NCBI GenBank assembly: GCA_963776935.1
Contig: CAVZOP010000012.1
Location: forward strand, 124,001-188,000
Length of the DNA: 64,000 nt
Reading direction: 5' to 3'
DNA from: JALOLG01 sp963776935
GTDB lineage: Bacteria; Actinomycetota; Acidimicrobiia; Acidimicrobiales; Ilumatobacteraceae
Shown: piece after piece, positions 27,177 through 35,178 of the stretch
Layout of the letters: each line of letters begins with the position of its first letter
Numbering within the stretch: the stretch's first letter is position 1
The notes under the pieces: model-generated
What the model was told of the DNA's origin: nothing
Database searches by the model: none
The model's input: the letters and a program-made list of their open reading frames with translations, nothing else
Translations under genes and position numbers: made by a program

Positions 27177-28322
27177 GTGGACGACCTGACGCACCCACCG
27201 TTCGATCCCCCTTCGGCACCCGAGTCGGTCGGAGCGCCGGTGCCGTGGTGGAAGCGACGCTGGCGACGGCTCCCGTTCTGGGCGTGGGCAGGCATCGCGA
27301 TCACCGCCGTCGGCGTCGTCGGTGCGCTCGCCGGCGATGACGGATCGGGGAGCGCGGCCGTCGGCGGAATCGACCAACCGTCGGCTCCGATGGCGACCGC
27401 GGCGGACACAACGGCGCCCGGCGTGCCGTCGTCGACGACCACTGACGTCACGACCACGATCCCGTCGAGCACGACAACGACGTCGCCGACGGCGACCACG
27501 ACGACCGCGACGACCGCCGCCGCGACAACCGTTCCGACCGCCGCGCCGACCACCACCCCGATCCCGACGACGATCGCCGTGCCGGTCGCGATGACGTGGA
27601 CGATCACGTCGGTGATCGACGGCGACACGATCGAGGTTGCCGGCCCGGAGGGTGCGCTCACCGTGCGCCTGATCGGGATCAACACGCCCGAGCGCAACGA
27701 GTGCTGGGCCGACGAAGCGACCGCGGCGTTGACGGCGCTGGTCGCCGGCGAGCAGTTGACGCTCGTGCGCGACTCGTCCGACACCGACCAGTACGGGCGG
27801 GCGTTGCGCTATGTCGAGACGTCAGGCGGTGTCGACGTCGGCGCCGCGCTCGTCGAGTCGGGCCATGCGATCGCCCGCCGCTACGAGCCCGACACGGCGC
27901 GCAGCCAGCGGTACGACACGCTGCAGGAGCAGGCGAGCGACGCCCGGCTCGGCCAGTGGGCGGCCGACGCCTGCGGCGCACCCGTGGCGAGCGTGTCGAT
28001 CACCGTCGAGCTCCGCGCCGACGCGGCCGGCGACGACAACGACAACCTCAACGACGAGTGGGTGCGCTTCACCAACGCCGGCGCTGCGGCGGTCGATCTC
28101 GACGGCTGGGTCGTCGCCGACGAGTCGGCATCACATCGCTACGGGTTCGCCAACCTCGTGCTCGACCCCGGCCGTTCCGTCACGCTCTACACCGGCTGCG
28201 GGAGCGACACGCCCGACGCGAGGTACTGGTGCAACACCGGGAGCGCGGTGTGGAACAACTCGGGCGACACCGTCTTCCTGCGTGACCCGTCCGGCAACAA
28301 CGTCGTCGTCTACGGGTACTGA
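27177..28322 (+). CDS. Membrane-anchored thermonuclease (SNc) with lamin-tail domain
   Basis: 381 aa. Order: a cytosolic start, one membrane helix (about 33-52, PFWAWAGIAITAVGVVGALA), a long Thr-rich linker, a staphylococcal-nuclease domain (about 142-270) and a C-terminal lamin-tail (LTD) domain (about 275-381). Nuclease residues are visible in VRLIGINTPERNE and YGRALRYV, matching the two catalytic arginines. The LTD part reads DEWVRFTNAGAAAVDLDGWV and ends FLRDPSGNNVVVYGY. It should cut extracellular DNA or RNA at the cell surface with Ca2+. It starts at the GTG at 27177. The Thr linker is typical of secreted actinobacterial proteins. Confidence 0.9.
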   Translation: MDDLTHPPFDPPSAPESVGAPVPWWKRRWRRLPFWAWAGIAITAVGVVGALAGDDGSGSAAVGGIDQPSAPMATAADTTAPGVPSSTTTDVTTTIPSSTTTTSPTATTTTATTAAATTVPTAAPTTTPIPTTIAVPVAMTWTITSVIDGDTIEVAGPEGALTVRLIGINTPERNECWADEATAALTALVAGEQLTLVRDSSDTDQYGRALRYVETSGGVDVGAALVESGHAIARRYEPDTARSQRYDTLQEQASDARLGQWAADACGAPVASVSITVELRADAAGDDNDNLNDEWVRFTNAGAAAVDLDGWVVADESASHRYGFANLVLDPGRSVTLYTGCGSDTPDARYWCNTGSAVWNNSGDTVFLRDPSGNNVVVYGY

Positions 28323-28332
28323 TCGACGACGA

Positions 28333-28544
28333 TCAGTTGGTCGAGGCGTCGACGACCACGGGTTTGTCGTCGTCCAGTTCGGCTGCGGTCTGGATTCCAG
28401 GAGATCGGCCTGCTCGCTCCGCTCGACCGACCTGGCCAGCTCGTCGAGGGCGTACTCCGACAGCGACAGCCCCATGTTCGCGGCCCGGGCCCTGAGCTTG
28501 CGGTGGAGGTCGGAGGGCACGTCGCGGATCTGGAGTTGGGCCAT
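28333..28544 (-). CDS. Orphan FitA/VapB-type antitoxin (frameshift near its end)
   Basis: Starts MAQLQIRDVPSDLHRKLRAR and continues ANMGLSLSEYALDELARSVE, a clear FitA-like ribbon-helix-helix antitoxin. The written frame reads on past ADLLESRPQPN without a normal end. The neighbouring frame gives AAELDDDKPVVVDASTN and stops at 28333, a natural antitoxin length of about 70. The phrase VVVDAST also looks like the first residues of a PIN toxin, but no toxin follows: the nuclease gene begins on the other strand. It is divergent from the VapBC pair at 28628 with a shared 83-bp gap. Confidence 0.65.
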
Positions 28545-28580
28545 TTGCCCTGCAGTCTACGGCCTGCCCTGAACCGCCGA

Positions 28581-28608
28581 GTCTAGAAGTCTGACCGGAT
28601 TTCTAGAC
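28581..28608. promoter_or_regulatory. Perfect inverted repeat operator upstream of vapBC
   Basis: GTCTAGAA (28581-28588) and TTCTAGAC (28601-28608) are exact inverse complements, 12 bases apart. The site sits in the gap between the divergent orphan antitoxin (start 28544) and vapB (start 28628). Ribbon-helix-helix antitoxins normally bind such sites to repress their own operon. Confidence 0.7.
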
Positions 28609-28627
28609 TGCGCTGTAGCGTGGCGGC

Positions 28628-28876
28628 GTGGCCTTCTCCATCAAGAACGATGAAGCGGACCATCTCGCACGCCAGTTGGTCGCACTGACGGGCGAGAGTC
28701 TGACGACGGCCGTCACCGAGTCGTTGCGCGAGCGGCTGGCGCGCGAGCGGCGGGTGCGGGGCGACCGATACGAGCGGATCCTGCGCTGTGCCGAGCGGTT
28801 CGCCGAACTGCCGGTTGTCGGCGCCCGAACCGAGGACGAGATCTTCGGCTGGGATGAGCACGGGCTGCCGACATGA
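28628..28876 (+). CDS. vapB: VapB-type antitoxin
   Basis: 82 aa from the GTG at 28628. It reads AFSIKNDEADHLARQLVALT, then GESLTTAVTESLRERLARER, the common Rv0623-like antitoxin (PSK) pattern, and ends with an acidic, aromatic toxin-binding tail (RTEDEIFGWDEHGLPT). The stop overlaps the start of the PIN toxin by 4 bases. The operator at 28581-28608 lies 20 bases upstream. Recognition of the family is strong. Confidence 0.9.
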   Translation: MAFSIKNDEADHLARQLVALTGESLTTAVTESLRERLARERRVRGDRYERILRCAERFAELPVVGARTEDEIFGWDEHGLPT

Positions 28877-29295
28877 CGCTCGATCGTCCGACGCCCGCGG
28901 ATCTGGTCGTCGACAGCTCCGCCGTGGTCGGCATCCTGCTCGGCGACCCTGCGACGCGTCGGCTGGCTCAGATCATCGCCTCCGCGCGTGGCCCGCTGAT
29001 GTCCGCCGGCTCCGTCCTCGAGGTGTTGATGGTCGCCGACGGGCGGGCGGGCGCGGCGGGCGTCACTGAAGCTCAGCGCATCATCGACGAGGCGGGCATC
29101 GTCGTGATGCCCGTCGATGCGCCGACGACGATCGAGGCCCACCGCGCGTGGCAGCGCTTCGGTAAGGGCAACCACCCGGCCGCGCTGAACTACGGCGACT
29201 GTTTCACGTACGCGCTCGCCGCCCGCACCGAGCTGCCGGTGCTCTGCGTCGGCGACGACTTCGCCCGGACCGATCTCGAAGTGATCGGTCTCTGA
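28873..29295 (+). CDS. vapC: VapC-type PIN-domain toxin
   Basis: 140 aa. The PIN core begins LVVDSSAVVGILLGDP with the first Asp, has the mid-protein Glu in GSVLEVLMVAD, and has YGDCFTYALA and CVGDDFARTDLEVI toward the end, all at the expected places. It should be an RNA-cleaving toxin held in check by the VapB encoded just upstream (ATGA overlap). The hydrophilic N-terminal extension of about 10 residues may be shorter if an internal start is used. Confidence 0.92.
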   Translation: MTLDRPTPADLVVDSSAVVGILLGDPATRRLAQIIASARGPLMSAGSVLEVLMVADGRAGAAGVTEAQRIIDEAGIVVMPVDAPTTIEAHRAWQRFGKGNHPAALNYGDCFTYALAARTELPVLCVGDDFARTDLEVIGL

Positions 29296-29325
29296 GTCGA
29301 GCAACGGACGCATGAGCGACCGCGG

Positions 29326-29995
29326 TCAGGCGCAGTCGACGCAGACGCCTTCCGGACCGAACTGCTCGATGTGCTTGATCATCCCGCACCCGGGACACAG
29401 ACGCTCACGGATCACCGCCGCCGGCTTGGGCTTGGCTGCCGCGCTCGACCGTCGTGGAGCGGCCCGCGCCGTGACACGAGTCCTCGACGTTGCGGGACGG
29501 CCGATCTCGCCGGCACGGACCCGATCGGTGAACTCCTCGAGCCCGGGGATCGACGCACGAGTCAGCGTCGACCGCTGCCGGTAGAGCTTGTCGGCGCCCG
29601 GTCGGCAGGTCGGCGAGCGGCACCCGACCGAACCATTCGACGGTCCTGCGGTGGCGGCAACGCTCGGGCCGTAGGTCGGCGTGGAACTCGTACGGCCCGG
29701 TGACGTCGCCCATGACCATCTCGCGTCGCGGCGTGTCGGGCATCAGGATGATGTGGCCGATCGAGATCTCCTGCACGAACTCGATGAACATCGACGTGTG
29801 CCGATCGAGTGCCTCGCTCGTCGCCTCGGCAACGAGCAGCCGGCGCACCGCGGTGTACGTGAGGTCCCGACCGTCAGGAAGCGTGCCGTAGCCGACCCCG
29901 ATCACCCCCGAGTCGATGAACTCGTCGACCAGCCGGTTCTCGTCCCCTGCCCGCACCACCCAGTGCGCGCGACGGCGGGATCCGGCTTCGGACAT
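29326..29995 (-). CDS. Restriction-associated-like protein with C-terminal zinc ribbon (one frameshift)
   Basis: About 222 aa. The N-terminal half (HWVVRAGDENRLVDEFIDSG, VIGVGYG, ISIGHIILMPDTPRREMVMG, VTGPYEFHAD) follows the pattern of the N-terminal domain of Mrr-like and other modification-dependent restriction proteins (WxVRAG..., then G.Vxx.P......G.VxGxYxY). After a break near 29605 the other frame continues KLYRQRSTLTRASIPGLEEF, an Arg/Ala-rich linker, and a zinc ribbon CPGCGMIKHIEQFG...VCVDCA ending at 29326. No nuclease domain is seen. It is convergent with vapC. It could be a reader of modified DNA or a restriction remnant; I start at the ATG at 29995. Confidence 0.55.
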
Positions 29996-30125
29996 GCACC
30001 GAGTCTGCCCCATCCGAGGTCGGAATCGGTCCGCCATCGTCATCGAGACGCGTCCGTATCACCACGTCAGGCTCGAGCGCCGAGACCACGCCCGCAACGA
30101 ACCCGGCGGGTCCTGATCGATTGGG

Positions 30126-31376
30126 TCAGCGGATTTCGGTGCCGTCGGGTCGGTAGGTGTGCCAGAAGCCGTCGTCGTCGCGATGGACGCGGTAGCCGGT
30201 GTTCTTCAACCGGTTGTGCCGTCCGCACACGGGTGCGCCGTTGGGGCCGTCGGTGTGTCCCAGTCGGCCCCATTCGGTGAGGTGGTCGGCTTGGCAGCGT
30301 CGGATCGGTGCCGCACACCCAGCCACCACACAACGACTCGACTGCAGCAGGACGGCTTGGCGGGCGTTGCCGCTGAACAGCCGTCGCCGGCGTCCCATGT
30401 TGATCACCACCCCCGCCGAGTCGACCACCACCCGTCGCACCTGGCCCCAGATCATCGCCGCCACGATGTCGGCGGGTGGGACCGGGATGCCGGAGACTGT
30501 TTCGCAGCGGCGTTGACGAGGGTCGTCCGGCGCCGCCATGTCACCCGCCCCGTCGAGGTAGGCCTTGAGAGTGGGGACATCGAGCATCAGGTTGACGAGC
30601 GGGACGGCGGCGGTCGCATCCGGCGAGGTCGCGGCGGCGCGTTCGAAGATCGCGTACATGGCGTCGAAGCGGCGCTGCGCATCCGAACGTGGCATCAACG
30701 AGTAACACGCCGCGTCGCCGAAGCGGGCGAGCGTCGCGTCCCAGTCGGCGGTGAACTCGGCGTCGCAGAACCGTTCGAAGATCTCCGTCATCACCGCACC
30801 CTGCGCCAACCCACCGCGAGCGTGGAGATGGATCTCTTCGCCGACTTCGGCGATCCCCGCCTTGCGTCCCTCATGGGCCGCTTCGGCGGTCTTGTGGGCG
30901 CCGTCCAGGTCGGCCAGCATCTCCCACCGCCTGACGGTGATGCGGAACTCGTGATGCGACAACTTCGTGGCATTGTCGACCATCACCCCAGCCACATCGA
31001 CCAACTGTGATCCGCAGCGTGGGTTGGCGAACGCCCGCCCCAACTCGTGCGACTGGGCGACACCGATCTCACCACCCATCACCGCATCCCGGAACCGGTC
31101 ACAGCTGCGGATCAGTGCCGCGGTGCGGATCCGGTCACGACACTCAGTGTCGGACCAGCGTCCCAACGCCCGGCACCACCCGTTGACGTTGTTGTGGCCG
31201 TCACCGCGGTGCAGACCACGTTGGTCGACCTCACCGATCACCGCCGCCAACGCACCCTCGGTCCGTCGGCGCATCTGTTCGAGACGCTTGAACAACTCGG
31301 CGAGCTGTCGCCCGTCGAGCGTCTCGAGCGTCTCCGGATCGAGCAACTCCTCGACCCCGAGCATCGTCTCACTCAT
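30126..31376 (-). CDS. DUF222 / HNH endonuclease (13E12-type)
   Basis: 416 aa. The N-terminal two thirds is DUF222 (ELFKRLEQMRRRTEGALAAV; SHHEFRITVRRWEMLADLDG). The C-terminal HNH nuclease has CVVAGCAAPIRRCQADHLTE and GAPVCGRHNRLKN, with the zinc cysteines and catalytic His in place. This family is repeated many times in actinobacterial genomes and behaves like a mobile nuclease; its job is not settled. GGAGGA precedes the ATG at 31376. It has no partner gene nearby. Confidence 0.93.
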   Translation of the reverse strand: MSETMLGVEELLDPETLETLDGRQLAELFKRLEQMRRRTEGALAAVIGEVDQRGLHRGDGHNNVNGWCRALGRWSDTECRDRIRTAALIRSCDRFRDAVMGGEIGVAQSHELGRAFANPRCGSQLVDVAGVMVDNATKLSHHEFRITVRRWEMLADLDGAHKTAEAAHEGRKAGIAEVGEEIHLHARGGLAQGAVMTEIFERFCDAEFTADWDATLARFGDAACYSLMPRSDAQRRFDAMYAIFERAAATSPDATAAVPLVNLMLDVPTLKAYLDGAGDMAAPDDPRQRRCETVSGIPVPPADIVAAMIWGQVRRVVVDSAGVVINMGRRRRLFSGNARQAVLLQSSRCVVAGCAAPIRRCQADHLTEWGRLGHTDGPNGAPVCGRHNRLKNTGYRVHRDDDGFWHTYRPDGTEIR

Positions 31377-31534
31377 CTGAATCCTCCGATCACATGGATC
31401 TTCGATCGGGGGAAGTCGGCACCAACCACCCTAAACGGGGGGTGTGACATAGCCCCCGACCAGGGCTTCCGCGGTGTGGTGTCGCCGAGATTGTGGTTCG
31501 AAGGTGGTGGCGCCGCGGAGCCGGCGCGGCCGGA

Positions 31535-31993
31535 TCACCGAGGTGACAGAACCGCGTCGACCAGCGACTTCTCGATCACATCGAGCCGACCGGCGATCGC
31601 CCGCTGTGCACGCCACCGTTGCGCAGTCGGCATCCGGCCGGCAACGGTCACGGCGCGTCGAAGATCTGCCTCGGCGGTGCGCAGCTCCACGGCGAGCTCG
31701 GGACGCACCGCTTCGATCTCGGGGGCGACCGACGCCAAGGAGTCCAGCCGGCGTTCGAGACTGGCTTGCCCGAAGCGCTCGCCGAGGCGAACCATCGGTC
31801 CGCGCCGGTCGCTGGCCGTCCGTGCGAGCTGACCGCGCCGCCGGTCCGCCCACTTACGCAGACCCGCCGATGCGCCCCGCAACGCGCGGCGGACCTCCTC
31901 GTTCTGCAGCAGCGCCACGAGCCCGACGCCCAGCTGCACGACCGTCTTTGCCTTGCCCCCCGACCTCGCTGATCGCTTCAGCCCACCTGCCAC
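31535..31993 (-). CDS. Hypothetical basic helical protein
   Basis: 152 aa. It reads KAKTVVQLGVGLVALLQNEE, then ALRGASAGLRKWADRRRGQL, and ends RAIAGRLDVIEKSLVDAVLS. It is predicted to be mostly helical and very rich in Arg and Ala, with a weak hydrophobic patch near residues 18-30 but no convincing membrane span. I do not recognise a family. The codon pattern is normal for the window. It stands alone between the DUF222/HNH gene and the DUF1905 gene. The 158 bases before its end hold nothing I can name. Confidence 0.6.
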   Translation of the reverse strand: MAGGLKRSARSGGKAKTVVQLGVGLVALLQNEEVRRALRGASAGLRKWADRRRGQLARTASDRRGPMVRLGERFGQASLERRLDSLASVAPEIEAVRPELAVELRTAEADLRRAVTVAGRMPTAQRWRAQRAIAGRLDVIEKSLVDAVLSPR

Positions 31994-32035
31994 ACGATGG
32001 AAGCTAGACGGCGGCGCGTCATCAAGACCGGCGGG

Positions 32036-32315
32036 TCAGTCGTCGAGGCGCTGCTCGAGGCGGACGGTCACCGTTTCCCCGGCCTCCTTCGAGATGGCCT
32101 TGCGCAAGTCGGCGTTGATCGGCAGCTTGTGCCTGCCGTCTCCCAGCGCCATGAACGAGCTGCGGAACGGCTGACCGTCGACGGTGCCGCGTGACCTTCA
32201 CGAGACCACGGGTCCCGAAGTACTCGGCCGAGCCCGGCATGACGACGTACGTCCAGCCGCCCTTGCTCGGACTCTTCTCCAGCGTCGCCGTGAATTGCTT
32301 GTCGAGCGCGGTCAT
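32036..32315 (-). CDS. DUF1905 protein (one frameshift)
   Basis: About 92 aa. It starts MTALDKQFTATLEKSPSKGG, then WTYVVMPGSAEYFGTRGLVK, the DUF1905 opening. At about 32190 the frame breaks: removing one base restores VRGTVDGQPFRSSFMALGDG and the normal continuation RHKLPINADLRKAISKEAGE, ending at 32036. DUF1905 is a small beta-barrel of unknown function, sometimes joined to YdeI-like domains. AAAGGGA precedes the ATG at 32315. Confidence 0.8.
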
Positions 32316-32317
32316 CA

Positions 32318-32566
32318 GTGTCCCTTTCGTTCTTCCTCATGTGCAAGCTCCACCACGCGGCATTCGACGCGAACATCCTCGGCATCCGCCCCGACGCTGT
32401 AGTCGAGATCCGGTCCGATGTGCTCGCTGAGATCGATGGTCCGATGTTGCTCTATGGGTTGCAACAGCACCATGGCGATGTGCTGCACCTGCCGCGTGCG
32501 GCCCTCGACCGCCCTGATCGCGATCGGCTCGAGATTCGGTACGAGGAGTTCCGCCGGGCAAGTTGA
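32318..32566 (+). pseudogene. 3' fragment of an HNH restriction endonuclease
   Basis: The frame reads MCKLHHAAFDANILGIRPDA, VVEIRSDVLAEIDGPMLLYG and RLEIRYEEFRRAS. This is the ending of a common actinobacterial HNH restriction-type endonuclease, where LCK.HHAAFD carries the last His of the HNH site. All upstream domains are missing: the divergent DUF1905 gene begins three bases before the frame. It is therefore a remnant left by deletion or insertion of neighbouring DNA. Confidence 0.7.
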
Positions 32567-32614
32567 CGTCGGTCCGTGCGGCGCCCTGACCCGGCAGGCC
32601 GTTCGACGTCAACG

Positions 32615-32644
32615 TTGACATGCAGGTAATTACCTGCCTATTAT
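32615..32644 (+). promoter_or_regulatory. Promoter with palindromic operator, probably leaderless transcript
   Basis: TTGACA (32615-32620), an 18-base spacer, and TATTAT (32639-32644). The spacer holds a perfect 16-bp palindrome, GCAGGTAATTACCTGC (32622-32637), where a bound repressor would block RNA polymerase. The ATG follows only 8 bases after the -10, so the mRNA should start at or next to the start codon. The likely repressor is the ArsR-type head of the gene itself. Confidence 0.8.
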
Positions 32645-32651
32645 TGAGTTG

Positions 32652-33440
32652 ATGCGCTCGGACGTGGACAAGGTATTCAAGGCGCTGGCCGATCCCACTC
32701 GGCGATACCTGCTGGACCGGCTGCACGAGAGCAACGGGCAGACGCTGAGTGAGCTGTGCGAGCGCGTCGAGATGGTGCGGCAATCGGCGACGCAGCACTT
32801 GGATCTCCTCGAGGGCGCCAACCTGGTGAGCACGGTGCGGCGGGGGCGGGAGAAGCTGCACTACCTCAATCCCGTTCCGCTCCACGAGATCCAGGAGCGG
32901 TGGATCGACAAGTTCGAGCGCCCGCGCCTTCGCGCGCTCAGCGCACTGAAACGACGAGCAGAGGAAGCCATGACCGACAAGCCGACATTCGTGTACGTCA
33001 TCTACATCGAGAGCACTCCGGAGGCGGTCTGGCACGCACTGACCGACGCCGACCTGACCGCCGCGTACTGGGGCCACAGCAACGTCTCGGACTGGAATGT
33101 CGGCTCCCGCTGGGAGCATCAGCGCACGGACGGCACGCACACCGCCGACGTCGTCGGCACGGTCGTGGAGAGCTCACCCCCACGGCGGCTCGTCACCACC
33201 TGGGCGGAACCCGGCGAGGAGCCGGCCGATGACCCATCCCGCGTCACGTTCGACATCGAGTCGTACGGCGAGATCGTGCGGCTCACCGTCACCCACGAGA
33301 ACCTCCCGAGCGAGGCCGATCGCGACGAGGTCGGGTCCGGATGGCCGGCTGTGCTGTCCAACCTCAAGTCGCTCCTCGAGACCGGGCACGTGCTGCCGCA
33401 GGCGCCTTGGGACATGCCACACGCAGCTCCGGTGGGCTGA
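32652..33440 (+). CDS. ArsR-type regulator fused to AHSA1/SRPBCC domain
   Basis: 262 aa. Residues 1-90 are an ArsR winged helix (VFKALADPTRRYLLDRLHES, MVRQSATQHLDLLEGANLVS); residues about 105-250 are an AHSA1-type SRPBCC domain (PEAVWHALTDADLTAAYWGH; WPAVLSNLKSLLETGHVLP). SRPBCC domains bind hydrophobic ligands in a deep pocket, so this is probably a one-protein ligand sensor and repressor. In many genomes these are two neighbouring genes; here they are joined. It starts at the ATG at 32652, directly after its promoter and operator. No other target gene is adjacent. Confidence 0.9.
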   Translation: MRSDVDKVFKALADPTRRYLLDRLHESNGQTLSELCERVEMVRQSATQHLDLLEGANLVSTVRRGREKLHYLNPVPLHEIQERWIDKFERPRLRALSALKRRAEEAMTDKPTFVYVIYIESTPEAVWHALTDADLTAAYWGHSNVSDWNVGSRWEHQRTDGTHTADVVGTVVESSPPRRLVTTWAEPGEEPADDPSRVTFDIESYGEIVRLTVTHENLPSEADRDEVGSGWPAVLSNLKSLLETGHVLPQAPWDMPHAAPVG

Positions 33441-33460
33441 CCGCCGAGTCCGCAGCCGCA

Positions 33461-33694
33461 TTTCTCCGACGCTGCGTGATGGCGGCGGCGCACAGGGCGC
33501 GTCGTACGCGATCCCTTGATGATGATGTGACCAACAGCAGGTCCGGGCGCCAGTACTGTCCGACAGACGTCACCATGTGGCGGGCGGGTGCATCAGGCGA
33601 TGGGGCGACGGCGTGAAGCGCCGAGGTGAACACTGGACGGGCAACCGGTGACACTCCTGATCGCGCTGACCCGCTCGTTGCGTGGTGGCGTCCA
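33461..33694. repeat. Degenerate ~230-bp repeat, copy 1
   Basis: Shares ordered blocks with the copies at 34943 and 35179: GACGCTGCGTG, then GCGCACAG, TTGATGAT...GTGACC, TGAAGCGCCG, GGGCAACCGGT, and a final CTGACCCGCTCG...TGGTGGCGTCCA. The GGGCAA loop is closed by CACTGG/CCGGTG with one wobble pair. It occupies most of the 304-base gap after the ArsR-AHSA1 gene. The element is unrecognised. Confidence 0.75.
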
Positions 33695-33744
33695 CCAACG
33701 TCAGCGGGCGGACGATCTCCGTGGTTGGCACGACAAGGAGATCG

Positions 33745-33918
33745 ATGACACAGCGGGATACAGCGGATCGCGACGCTTCGCAGGGCGGACTCACCGCCAG
33801 CGCGTCGACCGATCCGCCCGAGGATGGATTCGCCGAGCAGATCACGGCGGAGTTCACGTCGCGACGCCGCCGAATTGGCCTGGCAAGCCGGCGGGTCCCC
33901 ACTCGTCGCTGGGTCTGA
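33745..33918 (+). CDS. Small hypothetical protein (57 aa)
   Basis: The ATG at 33745 has AAGGAGA 5 bases upstream, one of the clearest ribosome-binding sites in this area. It reads TQRDTADRDASQGGLTASAS, then GFAEQITAEFTSRRRRIGLA, and ends in a basic tail. There is no signal peptide and no family I recognise. It ends 3 bases before the start of the lipoprotein gene, so it probably belongs to that operon (small protein, lipoprotein, DUF898-like). Confidence 0.6.
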   Translation: MTQRDTADRDASQGGLTASASTDPPEDGFAEQITAEFTSRRRRIGLASRRVPTRRWV

Positions 33919-33921
33919 CTC

Positions 33922-34615
33922 ATGCGGCGATTGCGTTTCGTGTGCCTTGTGATCGGGGTGGTCATGGCCGCGGCGTGCGAGCCAGAGGTTGACCGGTCGT
34001 CGACGGGGTGGATCGACACCGAGAAGGCCACCACGACGTCGGTCCGCTCAACCGTCGAGCAGCAAACGAGCGCTGTCGAGCAGACCACGACAACGACGAG
34101 CGTGGTGAACGATCCGGATCCTCGACTCGTCGACGGTTGCGTCGAGTTCGTGGAGCTCCAGGTGTACGTCGGCGGCGACGCTGAGGCTCTCGCGATGTGG
34201 GATCTCGGCGGGCAGACTCGCGAAGGTCTCACGCAGGAATGTCAGGGCCTCGACGAGGCGTCGCTGCAGGAGATGAGCGACGAGATGGATCGCATCGATG
34301 CGTCGACGACGACATCGACGACATCGACCACGACGACCACAACTACGACCACAACTACGACCACTACGACGACCAACACCGCTCCACCTCCACCGCCCAC
34401 TCCAGCGACGACCCAGCAAGTCGTTGTGGCCGCCACCTCCCGCTCCCAGCGGCAACTGTGACCCGAACTACACCGGCTGCGTGCCGATCGCCTCCGACGT
34501 CGATTGCGCAGGCGGAAGCGGCAATGGTCCCGCGTATGTGAACGGCCCGGTACAGGTCATCGGCAACGACATCTACGACCTCGATCGAGACGGGGACGGT
34601 GTCGGTTGCGAGTGA
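33922..34615 (+). CDS. Lipoprotein with Thr-rich linker and Excalibur-like domain (one frameshift)
   Basis: About 231 aa. A lipoprotein signal (MRRLRFVCLVIGVVMAAAC) puts the lipid Cys at 19; a short domain follows (VDGCVEFVELQVYVGGDAEA), then a poly-Thr run encoded by repeats of ACG/ACC. The written frame stops at 34461. The neighbouring frame continues with SGNCDPNYTGCVPIASDVDC, GPAYVNGPVQVIGNDIYDLD and RDGDGVGCE, the Cys-rich Excalibur-like ending common in actinobacterial surface proteins. The break is between 34400 and 34450, after a slippery repeat. It is outside the cell on the membrane and may bind Ca2+. The stop overlaps the next start (GTGA). Confidence 0.75.
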
Positions 34616-34914
34616 CGGCGGTGCTGATCGTCGCGCTCGCGCTCGAGATCTGTTACCCGTTTGCTCTCGTCTACCGCGAGCGGCGCAAGGCGAAGCAGTC
34701 CTCCATCGACGGGCGACAGCTCGTGTTCACGGGCTCGGCCCTCGACTTGTTCGGCAACTGGATCAAGTGGCTGCTCCTGACGATCGTGACGTTCGGCATC
34801 TACGTGTTCTGGGTGGGACCCCGAGTGCAGAAATGGATCTGGGAGCACACCGCCGTCGCCGCATCAGATGCCGGTCTGAATCAACAGCACTGGCCCCCTC
34901 CCGCGCCGGGTTGA
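34612..34914 (+). CDS. DUF898-like (YjgN-type) membrane protein
   Basis: 100 aa from the GTG at 34612, which overlaps the lipoprotein stop (GTGA). There are two membrane segments: VTAVLIVALALEICYPFALV and LLLTIVTFGIYVFWVG. The core phrase LVFTGSALDLFGNWIKWLLL, then YVFWVGPRVQKWIWEHT, follows the DUF898 repeat (FxGsg.elfg.w....lLtiiTlGIY.fW...r..ry...hT). The function is unknown. It is the third gene of a likely three-gene operon beginning at 33745. Confidence 0.7.
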   Translation: MTAVLIVALALEICYPFALVYRERRKAKQSSIDGRQLVFTGSALDLFGNWIKWLLLTIVTFGIYVFWVGPRVQKWIWEHTAVAASDAGLNQQHWPPPAPG

Positions 34915-34942
34915 TCACGGGGCAGACCGCGCAGAACACGCC

Positions 34943-35165
34943 ATTCGCGACGCTGCGTGCTCGGGGCGGCGCACACGGTGCGGCTCGGCGAATGCCTTGA
35001 AGATCATGTGACCCACCGCCGGTCCTGGCGCCGGTACGTTCCAGGAACGCCACCGTGCAGCGGCGGGTGCAGAGTGATGAGGGCGGCGGTGTGAAGCGCC
35101 GGACACCGGAGGGGCAACCGGTGCGCCCGTCATCGCGCTGACCCGCCCGCTGCATGGTGGCGGCA
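34943..35165. repeat. Degenerate ~230-bp repeat, copy 2
   Basis: Same order of blocks as copy 1: GACGCTGCGTG, GCGCACA, TTGAAGATCATGTGACCCA, GCCGG, GATGAGGGCGGCGG, TGAAGCGCCG, GGGCAACCGGT, ATCGCGCTGACCCGC, TGGTGGCG. The hairpin is CACCGG/CCGGTG closing the GGGCAA loop. It is directly followed by copy 3, 236 bp start to start. The 34915-35476 gap contains only these two copies and short spacers. Confidence 0.75.
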
Positions 35166-35178
35166 GGTCCGGCGCTCG

